Shown: positions 43,950-52,746 of the stretch, in pieces
Position numbering within the stretch: position 1 is the first letter of the stretch
How the letters are laid out: each line of letters starts with the position of its first letter
Source of the DNA: Verrucomicrobiales bacterium
GTDB taxonomy: Bacteria; Verrucomicrobiota; Verrucomicrobiia; Verrucomicrobiales; DEV007
DNA: 64,000 nt
Assembly: GCA_002698785.1 (NCBI GenBank)
Contig: PAAG01000047.1
Location: 124,001-188,000 of the forward strand
Reading direction: 5' to 3'
Program-made: the position numbers and the translations under genes
The notes under the pieces: generated by a model
Seen by the model: the letters and a program-made list of their open reading frames with translations, nothing else
Database searches by the model: none
Told to the model about the DNA's origin: nothing

Positions 43950-44522
43950 ATGCAGAAAGGTTCTGAACAGTCGACAAAACGAGATGAAATTCTCGATGTA
44001 GCTTCCCGTCTCTTTTACGAGCAGGGCTACAATAAGACTGGTGTGCAGCAGATCATCGCTGAGGCAGGTGCTGCCAAAGGGACTTTCTACTCGCATTTCA
44101 AATCCAAGGAGGACTTGGGAATCGCGTGGCTCAAAGCGCGCCACATCACGTGGAACAGCTGGCTCAACGATGCGATTCGAAACAAGCGCTCCGCTCGTGC
44201 GAAGATCGTCGGCATTTTTGATTTTCTGGGAAGATGGATGGCTGATTGTGATTACCGTGGGTGTGCATTCATCAATACTCTCTGCGAAATGCCCGACGGG
44301 GATGCAGCTCTAAGAGAAGAAATCGCGAACCACAAGAACGGCTTGCGACAGCTCTTTCAGACACTTGCAGCGGAACACCATTCCAATCTCCCGAAACAGG
44401 AAACCGACCTTCTCGGATCCACCATGTTCCTGCTCTTCGAAGGAAGCCTGGTCGAAATGCAGAACTTCCGGGAACAGTGGCCTGTCGAAGCAGCCAAGCT
44501 ACAGCTCGAGAGCATGCTGTAA
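43950..44522 (+). CDS. TetR/AcrR family transcriptional repressor
   Basis: The 190-residue protein has the N-terminal helix-turn-helix (TGVQQIIAEAGAAKGTFYSHFKSKEDLG, about 32-59) typical of TetR proteins and a variable helical ligand-binding part. It lies between two identical operator palindromes, so it most likely represses its own gene and the downstream carboxymuconolactone decarboxylase-like operon. The inducer is unknown. Confidence 0.92.
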   Translation: MQKGSEQSTKRDEILDVASRLFYEQGYNKTGVQQIIAEAGAAKGTFYSHFKSKEDLGIAWLKARHITWNSWLNDAIRNKRSARAKIVGIFDFLGRWMADCDYRGCAFINTLCEMPDGDAALREEIANHKNGLRQLFQTLAAEHHSNLPKQETDLLGSTMFLLFEGSLVEMQNFREQWPVEAAKLQLESML

Positions 44523-44563
44523 TTCACACTCACCAAAGTATCACATTTTTTTACCCACAAACC

Positions 44564-44579
44564 GACCGACCGGTCGGTC
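44564..44579. promoter_or_regulatory. TetR operator, copy 2 (upstream of the target operon)
   Basis: The same 16-base palindrome as at 43918-43933 lies 33 bases before the start of the carboxymuconolactone decarboxylase-like gene. The identity supports joint control by the TetR protein encoded between the copies. Confidence 0.8.
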
Positions 44580-44612
44580 TCAGCAAACAGAAAAACAAGA
44601 AAGAAAAGACAA

Positions 44613-45164
44613 ATGAACAGAATACCAACCGTAGAAGCCGAAACAGCACCTCAGCAAATTGCAGGACTGTTCGATGCAGTGAAAAAGAAGCTGGGAATCG
44701 TGCCCAACATGGTTAAGGCCATGGGAAACAGCGCAGCAGGCTTGCAAGGCTACCTCGCCCTTAGCGGCGCCGTCTCTGACGGGACGCTTCGCCCAACCAC
44801 GAGAGAGAAGATCGCTCTTCGCATTGCCGAAGTAAACGAGTGCGACTATTGCCTCAGCGCACACACCGCGATCGGCGGGATGTTGAAAATCCCTGCCGAC
44901 GACATCGTAGCAGCCCGTGGCGGAGAAACCTCCGATGGAAAAGAACAGGCCATACTCGACTTGGTCGATGCCATCCTTGAAACCCGAGGAAATGTCCCGG
45001 ATTCCACCTATTCCGCCGCACAGGTGGCTGGAGTCACGGCAGAAGAAGCCACAGAGATTGTCGCTCATGTCGCGTTGAACGTGTTCACCAACTACTTCAA
45101 TCGTCTCGCCCAGACAGACATCGACTTTCCAAAAGTCGAATCCGGCGTCGCGGTAGCCGCTTAA
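44613..45164 (+). CDS. Carboxymuconolactone decarboxylase family protein (AhpD-like)
   Basis: The 183-residue protein has the CMD core with ECDYCLSAH (about 86-94; CxxCxxxH), the peroxidase-active motif of AhpD-type members. These usually act as alkylhydroperoxidase-like redox enzymes rather than true lactone decarboxylases. It is the first gene of a four-gene stretch (CMD, SnoaL-like, DUF5069, membrane protein) controlled by the TetR operator. Confidence 0.88.
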   Translation: MNRIPTVEAETAPQQIAGLFDAVKKKLGIVPNMVKAMGNSAAGLQGYLALSGAVSDGTLRPTTREKIALRIAEVNECDYCLSAHTAIGGMLKIPADDIVAARGGETSDGKEQAILDLVDAILETRGNVPDSTYSAAQVAGVTAEEATEIVAHVALNVFTNYFNRLAQTDIDFPKVESGVAVAA

Positions 45165-45183
45165 CAAACAGACCACGAGCAAC

Positions 45184-45209
45184 GGCGGCGGGCTCACGCG
45201 CCCGTCGCC
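45184..45209 (+). other. Intercistronic hairpin
   Basis: GGCGGCGGGC pairs with GCCCGTCGCC (one G-T) around a 6-base loop in the short gap between the CMD and SnoaL-like genes. No T-run follows, so it may adjust mRNA processing or translation instead of ending transcription. Confidence 0.5.
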
Positions 45210-45225
45210 ACAATTCCCTAACCCA

Positions 45226-45645
45226 ATGACTACTGCTATCCAACGCCCTCCCCTTCCTCCGTTTACCGAGGAGACCGCCAGAGAAAAAGTGCAACTGGCC
45301 GAAGACGCCTGGAATTCGTGCGATCCAGAACGTGTCGCCCTCGCCTATACCGAAAACTCTGAGTGGCGAAACCGCGCCGAGTTTCTCAACGGCCGCACTG
45401 CAATCGTCGACTTTCTTCGGCGCAAATGGAATCGCGAACTGGACTACAAACTCAAGAAGACCCTCTGGGCTTTTAGTGAAAACCGTATCGCCGTTCGATT
45501 CGAGTATGAGTGGCGGAACGATTCCGGCCAGTGGTTCCGCGCCCACGGAAATGAGAACTGGGAGTTCGATGACAACGGACTCATGGCGAAGCGCTTCGCA
45601 TCCATCAACGATCACCCGATCAGCGAAGACGACCGCCGCTTGTGA
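45226..45645 (+). CDS. SnoaL/DUF1348-like NTF2-fold protein
   Basis: The 139-residue protein fits the DUF1348 group of NTF2-like folds by its [22 protein letters not shown] and [14 protein letters not shown] segments. Such folds form small cone-shaped pockets for isomerases, hydrolases or ligand binders. The TetR-controlled context with an AhpD-like protein suggests a detoxification role, though the substrate is unknown. Confidence 0.8.
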   Translation: MTTAIQRPPLPPFTEETAREKVQLAEDAWNSCDPERVALAYTENSEWRNRAEFLNGRTAIVDFLRRKWNRELDYKLKKTLWAFSENRIAVRFEYEWRNDSGQWFRAHGNENWEFDDNGLMAKRFASINDHPISEDDRRL

Positions 45646-45682
45646 CAAAACAAAATTTCTAACATTAAAATAAAATCATCAC

Positions 45683-46141
45683 ATGAACGAAACAATACTT
45701 TCCGACTTAACGAAACATGCGCCACGCAGCCCTCGGGTTCGATTGGGTGGCTTTGCCCATCTTCCCCGCCTGATTGACAAGGGCCGAGCAAAGCTCACAG
45801 GGACTCTTGGCGTCTACGAATATGGCGAAGAGAGCCTCCTTGACGTCGAGTTTTTCAACTTCACTGGCATTGCTGCAGATGCTCTGCTCCAGACGATCGC
45901 CGAAAGCGGGGGAGACCTCGAAATTCTTGAGTGGGTCCTCGAGAACTCGAAACTCCCCCTACTCGCCTATGAGATTCAGGCATGGAGCCAGTGGATTGAA
46001 AATGTCCCCGGCTTGAGCACAGAAGCGAGGGCGTGGTTTGCCGAATTTTCGGGCTCCCTCTCCACTCCTCGACCTGATGTGAGCACCCTCTTCGAATATC
46101 TCGACCTCGATGACTACGTCCGATTCGGTGGTCGCGCATAA
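45683..46141 (+). CDS. DUF5069 protein
   Basis: The 152-residue protein starts with LTKHAPRSPRVRLGGFAHLPRLIDKGRA, the typical opening of the DUF5069 family, which is common in Verrucomicrobiota and Planctomycetota. No catalytic motif is known. It lies 37 bases after the NTF2-like gene in the TetR-controlled operon. Confidence 0.82.
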   Translation: MNETILSDLTKHAPRSPRVRLGGFAHLPRLIDKGRAKLTGTLGVYEYGEESLLDVEFFNFTGIAADALLQTIAESGGDLEILEWVLENSKLPLLAYEIQAWSQWIENVPGLSTEARAWFAEFSGSLSTPRPDVSTLFEYLDLDDYVRFGGRA

Positions 46142-46175
46142 ACAAAAACACTAACTAACACACACAAATAACATC

Positions 46176-46643
46176 ATGAATAATCCAAAACTACTCACAT
46201 GGATCAAAGCCGGGCTCGCTGGCATTATCGGAACATTGCTTTTCGACCTTGTTGGTCTGGCTCTCACCGGAACCTGGTGGGATATCCCAGGAGTGCTCGC
46301 AAAGGCCGTCGGGCTCCCCTTCCCTGTCGCACTCCTGATGCACTACGGGAACGGTGTCGCCCTTGCTGTCATTTACTCAGCTCTTGCACCGACCCTGTTC
46401 GGGCCCGGATGGTTCCGCGCGATTTTCTTCACTACAGTGGAAACGGTGATGCTCGTATGGTTCCTCCTGTTTCCTCTGCTTGGGTTGGGCATCGCTGGAC
46501 TGGAAGGTGGAGCGCTCTTTCCCATCCTTTCGATGACCCGTCACTGGGCCTATGCAATTCCCCTCGCTTACTTCTTTCGGGTAGATTGCGAAACGGATGA
46601 ATCCGTTGTCGATGCGACGGGAGTTCAGGTCGCTGAATGCTAA
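46176..46643 (+). CDS. Four-helix membrane protein
   Basis: The 155-residue protein has four hydrophobic segments (about 11-31, 50-72, 80-105 and 113-136). No family-specific motif is recognised; similar small membrane proteins occur next to DUF5069 and NTF2-like genes. It is the last gene of the TetR-controlled operon and is followed by a terminator. Confidence 0.7.
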   Translation: MNNPKLLTWIKAGLAGIIGTLLFDLVGLALTGTWWDIPGVLAKAVGLPFPVALLMHYGNGVALAVIYSALAPTLFGPGWFRAIFFTTVETVMLVWFLLFPLLGLGIAGLEGGALFPILSMTRHWAYAIPLAYFFRVDCETDESVVDATGVQVAEC

Positions 46644-46667
46644 TTACTAACTGAACAGACACGAGGG

Positions 46668-46702
46668 ATCGCGCGAGCTTTTGTGAGTTCGCGCGATTCT
46701 TT
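46668..46702. terminator. Rho-independent terminator
   Basis: ATCGCGCGAGCT pairs with AGTTCGCGCGAT around a 6-base loop, followed by TCTTT. It lies between the membrane-protein gene and the convergent mnmA gene. Confidence 0.7.
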
Positions 46703-46719
46703 ATGTACTGGCCGTCAAC

Positions 46720-47811
46720 TCAGCAAGGAGCCGGATGATAGATCTCTTGAAAAACTCCACCGCCAAGAAGCATTTCCCCTTCGTAAAACGCGCAGATCTG
46801 TCCGGGCGTAAGGGCACGCTGTGGTTTTTCGTATTCCAAGATCGCAGTTGTTTCGTCGATAAACTCCGCGCGAACCGGTACTGACTCAGTACGATAACGA
46901 GGCTGGGCGGAGATGTTCCCGACTTCGGAAAGAGCTCGATTTGTAACGGAGATACTGCCTACTCGGCAGCGCGTCGCGTAAAGCCCCGGGGTATCAGGTT
47001 CGTCAAAGGCTACCACGAGCTCGTTTGTCTTTGGACGCTTTTCCACGACGACGTATGCTTTTCCAAAGGTATTGGAGGGTACTCCGTGTCCTTTGCGCTG
47101 CCCTAATGTGTGAAGGTGAAGCCCACGGTGCTCACCGACCACATCTCCAGCGAGATTCACGATGGGGCCCGGGGTATCCTTGATGTAGTAGCCGAGGAAG
47201 TCGGACATCTTGATGTCCCCGATGAAACAGATGCCCTGACTGTCTTTTTTCTGCGCCACGGGAATACCCAGGCGTTCGGCTTCTTTTCGCACTTCGGGCT
47301 TCGGAAGATGCCCAATGGGAAACATGGCTGGGCGAATCTGCTCCTGCTCCAGCAAGGCAAGAAAGTAGGTCTGATCCTTTCCTTTCGCTCCCCGAAGAAT
47401 GTCGACAGACTCGTCTTCGTGATGAACAATCTGCGCGTAGTGGCCGGTGGCAACGTATTCGAACTCCTGAGCCATCGCGAACTCGCGGAAGATGCCGAAT
47501 TTCATCTCGCGGTTGCACATGACATCCGGATTGGGAGTGACTCCATCGCGATAGCCTTTCAGCAGATACTCTACGACTCGGTCGCGATAGTCATCCATCA
47601 AACTGAGGATGCGAAACTCGATGCCGAGATACTCACAAACGGCGCGTGCATCACGGATATCCTGCTCCCAAGGGCAATCGCCGGGAAGGCCCTCTTCATT
47701 GGTCCAGTTCTTCATGTACGCTCCCACGACCTCGTGTCCCTGCTCCAGGAGCAGAGCCGCCGCGACACTGGAGTCCACACCTCCGGACATTGCTGCCAGC
47801 ACTTTTGCCAT
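46720..47811 (-). CDS. mnmA: tRNA 2-thiouridine(34) synthase MnmA
   Basis: The 363-residue enzyme has the PP-loop AAMSGGVDSSVAAA (6-19), the conserved NPDVMCNREMKFG with the first catalytic Cys, and SQGICFIG with the second, as in MnmA/TrmU. It thiolates the wobble uridine of tRNA-Lys, -Glu and -Gln with sulfur relayed from IscS. It follows the nucleotidyltransferase gene by 15 bases on the same strand and may share its transcript. Confidence 0.95.
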   Translation of the reverse strand: MAKVLAAMSGGVDSSVAAALLLEQGHEVVGAYMKNWTNEEGLPGDCPWEQDIRDARAVCEYLGIEFRILSLMDDYRDRVVEYLLKGYRDGVTPNPDVMCNREMKFGIFREFAMAQEFEYVATGHYAQIVHHEDESVDILRGAKGKDQTYFLALLEQEQIRPAMFPIGHLPKPEVRKEAERLGIPVAQKKDSQGICFIGDIKMSDFLGYYIKDTPGPIVNLAGDVVGEHRGLHLHTLGQRKGHGVPSNTFGKAYVVVEKRPKTNELVVAFDEPDTPGLYATRCRVGSISVTNRALSEVGNISAQPRYRTESVPVRAEFIDETTAILEYEKPQRALTPGQICAFYEGEMLLGGGVFQEIYHPAPC

Positions 47812-47826
47812 AATAAAAAAATATTC

Positions 47827-48276
47827 CTAACCTAACTGATCAAGATCAGCCAAATCCTGATATCGTCCACTCTCCCTCTTATTGGTTTTGAAATCTTCTA
47901 AACCAATCACTCGTAATTCCACTCCTCCATGTTCGACGATGACTGACCGTTCATAGCAATCGTCAAACGTTACCCCGTCGATTGAAGAAATGACTTCGAT
48001 TCTGTTGGGCGGAAGTCCCATAAAATAAACATTCTTCTCTGTTTCGGTGAAAAAGTCTGCCGCCGTCGGTCCGGGAGCACCAAACTTTACGAGCGCTTCG
48101 CAAACCGCTTTTTCGTTCTCCGGGTCGACGGCCACCCAAATATCAATGTCCTTCGTCAGCCTCGGCCACCCGTGGAACCCCAGCGCCCAACCTCCTACTA
48201 CCATATACCTCACCTTCACCTTGTTCAGTATCTCGATGAAGTCTTTGAAATCGGGAGGCAGCGGCTTCAGTTCCAT
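47827..48276 (-). CDS. Nucleotidyltransferase-fold protein (AbiEii/DUF6036-like)
   Basis: The 149-residue product has the nucleotidyltransferase signature: VVGGWALGFHGWPRLTKDIDIWV (about 26-48), with the GG motif and the DxD metal-binding pair, and a later IEVISSIDGV strand that could supply the third acidic residue. The small gene just upstream overlaps its 5' end. The arrangement resembles toxin-antitoxin or minimal nucleotidyltransferase pairs, but I cannot assign a target. Confidence 0.72.
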   Translation of the reverse strand: MELKPLPPDFKDFIEILNKVKVRYMVVGGWALGFHGWPRLTKDIDIWVAVDPENEKAVCEALVKFGAPGPTAADFFTETEKNVYFMGLPPNRIEVISSIDGVTFDDCYERSVIVEHGGVELRVIGLEDFKTNKRESGRYQDLADLDQLG

Positions 48277-48427
48277 AGAATATTTCTCGAAGTTCTTGAA
48301 TCAAAGAAATACGTTCAGACGGCGTCATTTTCCGATAGTCTTCGCGTGCGACTTTCGTTTGATCCTCAACCTTGTAAGTCCCACATACCCAGTTCTCCCG
48401 CCTCTGCTGCGCACGATCACTACTCAT
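48143..48427 (-). CDS. Small partner protein of the nucleotidyltransferase
   Basis: The N-terminal half of this 94-residue ORF (EDYRKMTPSERISLIQELRE, about 30-49, then FYGTEAAASRFQRL) matches the pattern of small proteins encoded directly before AbiEii/DUF6036-type nucleotidyltransferases. The last 45 codons overlap the nucleotidyltransferase start by 134 bases in another frame and look non-native, so the original stop may have been lost. Confidence 0.5.
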   Translation of the reverse strand: MSSDRAQQRRENWVCGTYKVEDQTKVAREDYRKMTPSERISLIQELREIFYGTEAAASRFQRLHRDTEQGEGEVYGSRRLGAGVPRVAEADEGH

Positions 48428-48457
48428 TGAGTAAAATTACACTTCAACGAAGGTCAA

Positions 48458-49957
48458 TCAAGCTGCGGCACCAATACGCCCTGTCGCCAATTGCATAACC
48501 GCTTCCTCAGTCAATTCGTCGCGTTTGAGTTCTCCGGTGAATTTTCCCTCATGCATGACGAGAGCCCGGTCGGACATGCCGAGGATTTCTTCCATTTCGC
48601 TGGAAACGAATAGAATTGCGACGCCCTGATCAGCGAGTTCTTCCATGAGGGCGTAGATTTCCTGCTTTGCGCCGATGTCGATACCTCGAGTGGGCTCGTC
48701 AAGAAGGAGGATTTTGGGCTTCATCGCTAACCATTTTCCGATCACGACTTTCTGCTGATTTCCTCCGGAAAGGAATCGAACGACCTGCCGCGAAGATGGA
48801 GTCTTGATTCTCATCTTTTCGGTCATCTCCGCAGTGAGCTTTGATTCTGCGTCAAAATTCAAGAAGCCTGCTTTCTGATCTCGTTCCAAAGAAGCGAGGC
48901 TGACATTATCTGCAACGGCCATCTCGATCACAAGTCCCTGCTGTTTTCGATCCTCGGGAACAAGAGCAAGACCGGCTGCGATAGCCTCGCGAGGTGATTG
49001 AATAGGGATCTCTTTCCCTTCGACTTCCATCGTCCCACTCAGGGCCGGAGTGACTCCGAAGAGGGTTTCGAGAAGTTCCGTTCTTCCCGCCCCTACCAGG
49101 CCAGCCATACCTACGATCTCGCCTGCTCGCAGGTCGAAACTCACCTCGTGTGAGGGATGAGCAGGCGTCCGAACGCCAGAGACGGAAAGTACGACATCTC
49201 CAGGCTCTCCCGCATCGTGAGAGTAAAACTGCGAGAGTTCGCGGCCGACCATGAGACTCACCATTGCGTCGTGAGTGATTTCTTCGCGTGCCAGCTCCCC
49301 AGCATTTTCGCCGTCTCGTAATACAACCACGCGATCAGCCAGCTCGATGACCTCGCCGAGACGATGCGAGATGTAGATGATGCTGACTCCATTTTTCTTC
49401 AGGTCCTTGGCCACTTCGAAAAGCTTTTCCGTTTCCCCCTGTGACAGGCTGGACGTTGGCTCATCCATGATAAGGATCTTTGCATTCGTCGACAGGGCCT
49501 TCGCAATTTCGACCAATTGCTGTTTCCCGATGGTGAGTTCTCCAACAAGGGTGTCCGGTCTCACATCCAGACCTACCCTTTCAAGGAATTCTGTGGATCG
49601 ATCTGCAATTTCCTTCTCATCGATCATTCCGAGCTTCCTGGGCTCCCGTCCGAGAAAGATGTTTGCCCCAACGCTGAGGTTAGTTGCGAGGTTCAGCTCC
49701 TGGTGAATGAGAGCGATTCCATGTTCGAGCCCCTCTTCGACAGAACGGATTTCGATCTCTTTCTCGTTCAACCGAATCTCGCCGGAATCTGGCGGCTGAA
49801 CACCCGCCAGGATTTTCATGAGAGTACTTTTTCCTGCGCCATTCTCGCCGATCAAAGCAACGCACTCTCCTTCACCGATGGAAAACCCTACTTCATGAAG
49901 TGCACGTACCCCAGGAAATGATTTCGAAATGTTAGCGACAGCAAGAAGATCGGCCAT
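48458..49957 (-). CDS. Sugar ABC transporter ATP-binding protein (RbsA/MglA-like)
   Basis: The 499-residue protein is a tandem ABC ATPase: the N-terminal half has [12 protein letters not shown] and the signature [16 protein letters not shown]; the C-terminal half has the degenerate P-loop [12 protein letters not shown] typical of the family and [16 protein letters not shown]. In this family the second site is usually inactive. It should energise uptake of a pentose, galactose or similar sugar. No permease or binding-protein gene is adjacent; instead it lies 21 bases after the SIS-domain gene. Confidence 0.9.
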   Translation of the reverse strand: MADLLAVANISKSFPGVRALHEVGFSIGEGECVALIGENGAGKSTLMKILAGVQPPDSGEIRLNEKEIEIRSVEEGLEHGIALIHQELNLATNLSVGANIFLGREPRKLGMIDEKEIADRSTEFLERVGLDVRPDTLVGELTIGKQQLVEIAKALSTNAKILIMDEPTSSLSQGETEKLFEVAKDLKKNGVSIIYISHRLGEVIELADRVVVLRDGENAGELAREEITHDAMVSLMVGRELSQFYSHDAGEPGDVVLSVSGVRTPAHPSHEVSFDLRAGEIVGMAGLVGAGRTELLETLFGVTPALSGTMEVEGKEIPIQSPREAIAAGLALVPEDRKQQGLVIEMAVADNVSLASLERDQKAGFLNFDAESKLTAEMTEKMRIKTPSSRQVVRFLSGGNQQKVVIGKWLAMKPKILLLDEPTRGIDIGAKQEIYALMEELADQGVAILFVSSEMEEILGMSDRALVMHEGKFTGELKRDELTEEAVMQLATGRIGAAA

Positions 49958-49978
49958 GGCCGAATGCTAGCAAAGACA

Positions 49979-51532
49979 TCAGTCAGAGCCAGTCATTTTC
50001 TCCCGCAGTGACGCGACAGTTTTCAAGACAATGGGTTCGTCGGGTTGTAGCTTGCTTCTCTCAACAAGCAATTGGTGTGCGGTGTCTTCGTAAGATGGGG
50101 CACCCCCGCAGTCCCTTTCCATAAGCAGCCGAACATAGCGAATCGCACGGTCAATAAGCTTAAAATTGTTCGCGCTGACGTAAGACATCAAATTCCCCTC
50201 GTAGCGGCCGAGCCGTCCCATGATCAGGGTTGAGTGCGTATTTAGGAGCATTTTCACAAGCAGATTTATCTGCAACTCGTCCACATTTTCTGTGCCTTCG
50301 AGTTCTCTGTGAAGGTTTTGAAAACTCCAGACCACTCGACCATTTCGATCTTTTCCTATGCGGAAAACCTCCTGTCGGGCTCCATTCAGGCGTGCCTCTC
50401 GTTGTTCCATACCCGCATCCGAAAAGTCGAAACGAGTGAGCGCTTCGCTGCCTGTCAAATGTCTCAAATCGCCCCAATCAAGCGGGCGTGGCTCACGATC
50501 AAGTATTTTCCGCCAAGCTTCGTACGCCGAGCATGCCTCAGAGATGTGAAGAAAACATCGAGATGGTGGCTCGGATTCCCCCACCCTCTCAAATGGCGTT
50601 AAGGTGAAGGTAGGAGACCGCTCTGTCGTGTCCGTAAGAACAGCTATGTCGAAATCGCCGGGTTCATAAAGCACGAACCCGCCCTCCCGATACAGGTTTG
50701 ATTCTGCCTCAATAAAATCAGAGAGAAAGCTCCAGTCGCATTGCTCTACGGCCCAGTCTCTCCAAGCGTCAAATTTCTGACGAATTTTGTCAGGCTCATC
50801 CGAGCACATCATCGAAAACCCAATGGCAGCCATCAGAACTGTGCTGGCCTGCATGCGCGTACTCCCGCTCAATGCCATAGGCCCGACTGAGAGGTTGATC
50901 TTCTGAATCGATGGATTTTCCAACACTCGACGTGACCTCTCCGCCGAACGAGCTAGAACTTCATCCGGGTTGCAATAGAGGAAAAAGGGCGAACGTCGAG
51001 ATTGGCGGGCCGCCATCTCCGCACATCCGATGACGAACGGCGTTTCACCTCCTTCCGTGGATGCAATGAGCAGATCATTCCCACCAAACCCGAGTTCCGA
51101 CAATTGTCTCTCGCCGTAGTCCGGACGGTCTTCGAACCGTTCAATCGAACGAATGAGCGCGGCATCGCCGCCTGCCATAAACCCAATCACATTTTTTTCA
51201 GTCGCCCCACGCAGAAGTCCTCGACGCGCATAGATCTCGAGGGATATCGAGAGCCGTCCGGTCGCACCACAGCCACAGAGAAACACCTTTCCTCCACCAT
51301 CGATCGTTTTCCGAATCTCCTCCGCCAATGGCACCAGGTCGCTCATTTTTGTCGCCGAGAGACGAAGTGCTCTGCGATCCACCTCTTTGAGCAAATCGAC
51401 GGCGGATGGTAGATTTTCCCGGGATAGTTCGGACAGGTCTTTTGTAAGCGGATTCGGGCGCTCGGTATCAAGGGATCCAAGCTGAAAGTCTCCAGCTACT
51501 TCAAGAAAATCGGCCAATTCAGGGTGAGACAT
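49979..51532 (-). CDS. SIS-domain protein, MurQ/GKRP-like
   Basis: The 517-residue protein has the glutamate-containing SIS signature GCGATGRLSISLE (about 87-99), the FMAGGDAALIRSIERFED strand-helix of MurNAc-6-phosphate etherases, STEGGETPFVIG, and ALSGSTRMQAS. Length (MurQ about 300, glucokinase regulatory protein about 620) and the extra C-terminal half fit a GKRP-like relative that binds sugar phosphates. It is likely to act on or sense amino-sugar phosphates, with the sugar ABC ATPase following in the same operon. I take the ATG at 51532; an adjacent TTG could also serve. Confidence 0.82.
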   Translation of the reverse strand: MSHPELADFLEVAGDFQLGSLDTERPNPLTKDLSELSRENLPSAVDLLKEVDRRALRLSATKMSDLVPLAEEIRKTIDGGGKVFLCGCGATGRLSISLEIYARRGLLRGATEKNVIGFMAGGDAALIRSIERFEDRPDYGERQLSELGFGGNDLLIASTEGGETPFVIGCAEMAARQSRRSPFFLYCNPDEVLARSAERSRRVLENPSIQKINLSVGPMALSGSTRMQASTVLMAAIGFSMMCSDEPDKIRQKFDAWRDWAVEQCDWSFLSDFIEAESNLYREGGFVLYEPGDFDIAVLTDTTERSPTFTLTPFERVGESEPPSRCFLHISEACSAYEAWRKILDREPRPLDWGDLRHLTGSEALTRFDFSDAGMEQREARLNGARQEVFRIGKDRNGRVVWSFQNLHRELEGTENVDELQINLLVKMLLNTHSTLIMGRLGRYEGNLMSYVSANNFKLIDRAIRYVRLLMERDCGGAPSYEDTAHQLLVERSKLQPDEPIVLKTVASLREKMTGSD

Positions 51533-51648
51533 CAAATCAAAGATATCACCCTTCCTAAGACCTTACACGAATACCGAACGTAATTATGCCAGTCGTAACT
51601 AACAATTTATCGCGCCACAGTTCAGGTCTTTTTCCTCCTCCCTCTCTC

Positions 51649-52728
51649 ATGCGAACAGTTTTGTCATTATTGTCGATTTCCCTGCTTGCTTGTTCCTGCT
51701 CAGATAACGACACAGCTACCGGCTCTGCTCCTGTATCGAAGCCCGTCCCGGTCACAGTAACTAAAGTGGAACGGCAACCCTTTACCGATACCACGGTGGC
51801 CATCGGGAACCTCCGATCGGAGGAGTCTGTCGAAATCACGGCCAACGTCACGGAGCGAATCGACAGCCTCCATTTCGAAGACGGCGAGTATGTGAAAGAA
51901 GGGCAGATTCTCGCGGAGCTTTCGAAGAGCGAAGAAACGGCGATGCTCAGCGTGGCCCAGTCTGAACTGAAAGAACAACAGCGCGAGATCGAGCGACTAC
52001 AGAATCTGACTCGGCAAAATGCGGTGGCCGAAGTAACCCTGGACGAGCGGTTTACCCAGCGCGACATGGCAGAAGGGAAGATCGAGCAAATCTCCTCGAT
52101 GCTCAGAGACCTCACGATCACGGCTCCGTTCAACGGGATCATCGGACTACGAAGGATCAGTCCCGGAGCCCTTGTCGAGCCAGGAACAGTAATCACCACG
52201 GTGGATAAAATCGAGAAAATGAAACTCGATTTCCCTGTTCCGGAAGTCTTTCTCAACGACCTGAAACCCGGCACACGAGTGGAAGCAAAGTCTCCAGCAT
52301 TTCCAGACGATATCTTTGAAGCGGAGATTGCCACGGTGGACTCCAGGGTCGATCCGGTGACTCGCTCTATTGAAGTCCGCGCCATCCTCCAGAATAAAGA
52401 CAGGACGCTGCGGCCCGGTATGCTGATGACGGTTTCTCTTCAGAGAAATGACCGTGAGGCGCTCGCCCTGCCTGAGCGGGCCATCGTTCCTTTCGGGAAC
52501 AAGCATTCAGTCTACGTAGTGAATGAAGACAATACTGTTCGCCTGGCCGATGTGGAACTTGGCGTTCGTCGCCCCGGCTACGTGGAAGTCACAAATGGCC
52601 TGACCGAGGGAACAACAGTCGTAACCGACGGGATTCTTTCCCTGTCGAATGGAGCCACGGTTGAGGTCGCCGGAGAGTTCGACGGCCCTGCCCCGGCATT
52701 CGACCCAACCAACCAGGCCGCAGAGTAA
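51649..52728 (+). CDS. RND efflux pump periplasmic adaptor (HlyD family), lipoprotein
   Basis: The 359-residue protein has a leader ending in the lipobox LLACSCS, a biotinyl/lipoyl-like hairpin, a short coiled coil (about 85-130), and the barrel domain, as in AcrA/MexA-type adaptors. I begin at the ATG at 51649; the ORF start at 51586 adds 21 residues without leader features. The inner-membrane pump gene follows 18 bases later, so both should form one transport unit with an outer-membrane channel encoded elsewhere. Confidence 0.9.
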   Translation: MRTVLSLLSISLLACSCSDNDTATGSAPVSKPVPVTVTKVERQPFTDTTVAIGNLRSEESVEITANVTERIDSLHFEDGEYVKEGQILAELSKSEETAMLSVAQSELKEQQREIERLQNLTRQNAVAEVTLDERFTQRDMAEGKIEQISSMLRDLTITAPFNGIIGLRRISPGALVEPGTVITTVDKIEKMKLDFPVPEVFLNDLKPGTRVEAKSPAFPDDIFEAEIATVDSRVDPVTRSIEVRAILQNKDRTLRPGMLMTVSLQRNDREALALPERAIVPFGNKHSVYVVNEDNTVRLADVELGVRRPGYVEVTNGLTEGTTVVTDGILSLSNGATVEVAGEFDGPAPAFDPTNQAAE

Positions 52729-52746
52729 GCACCGGATTCCGACCCG

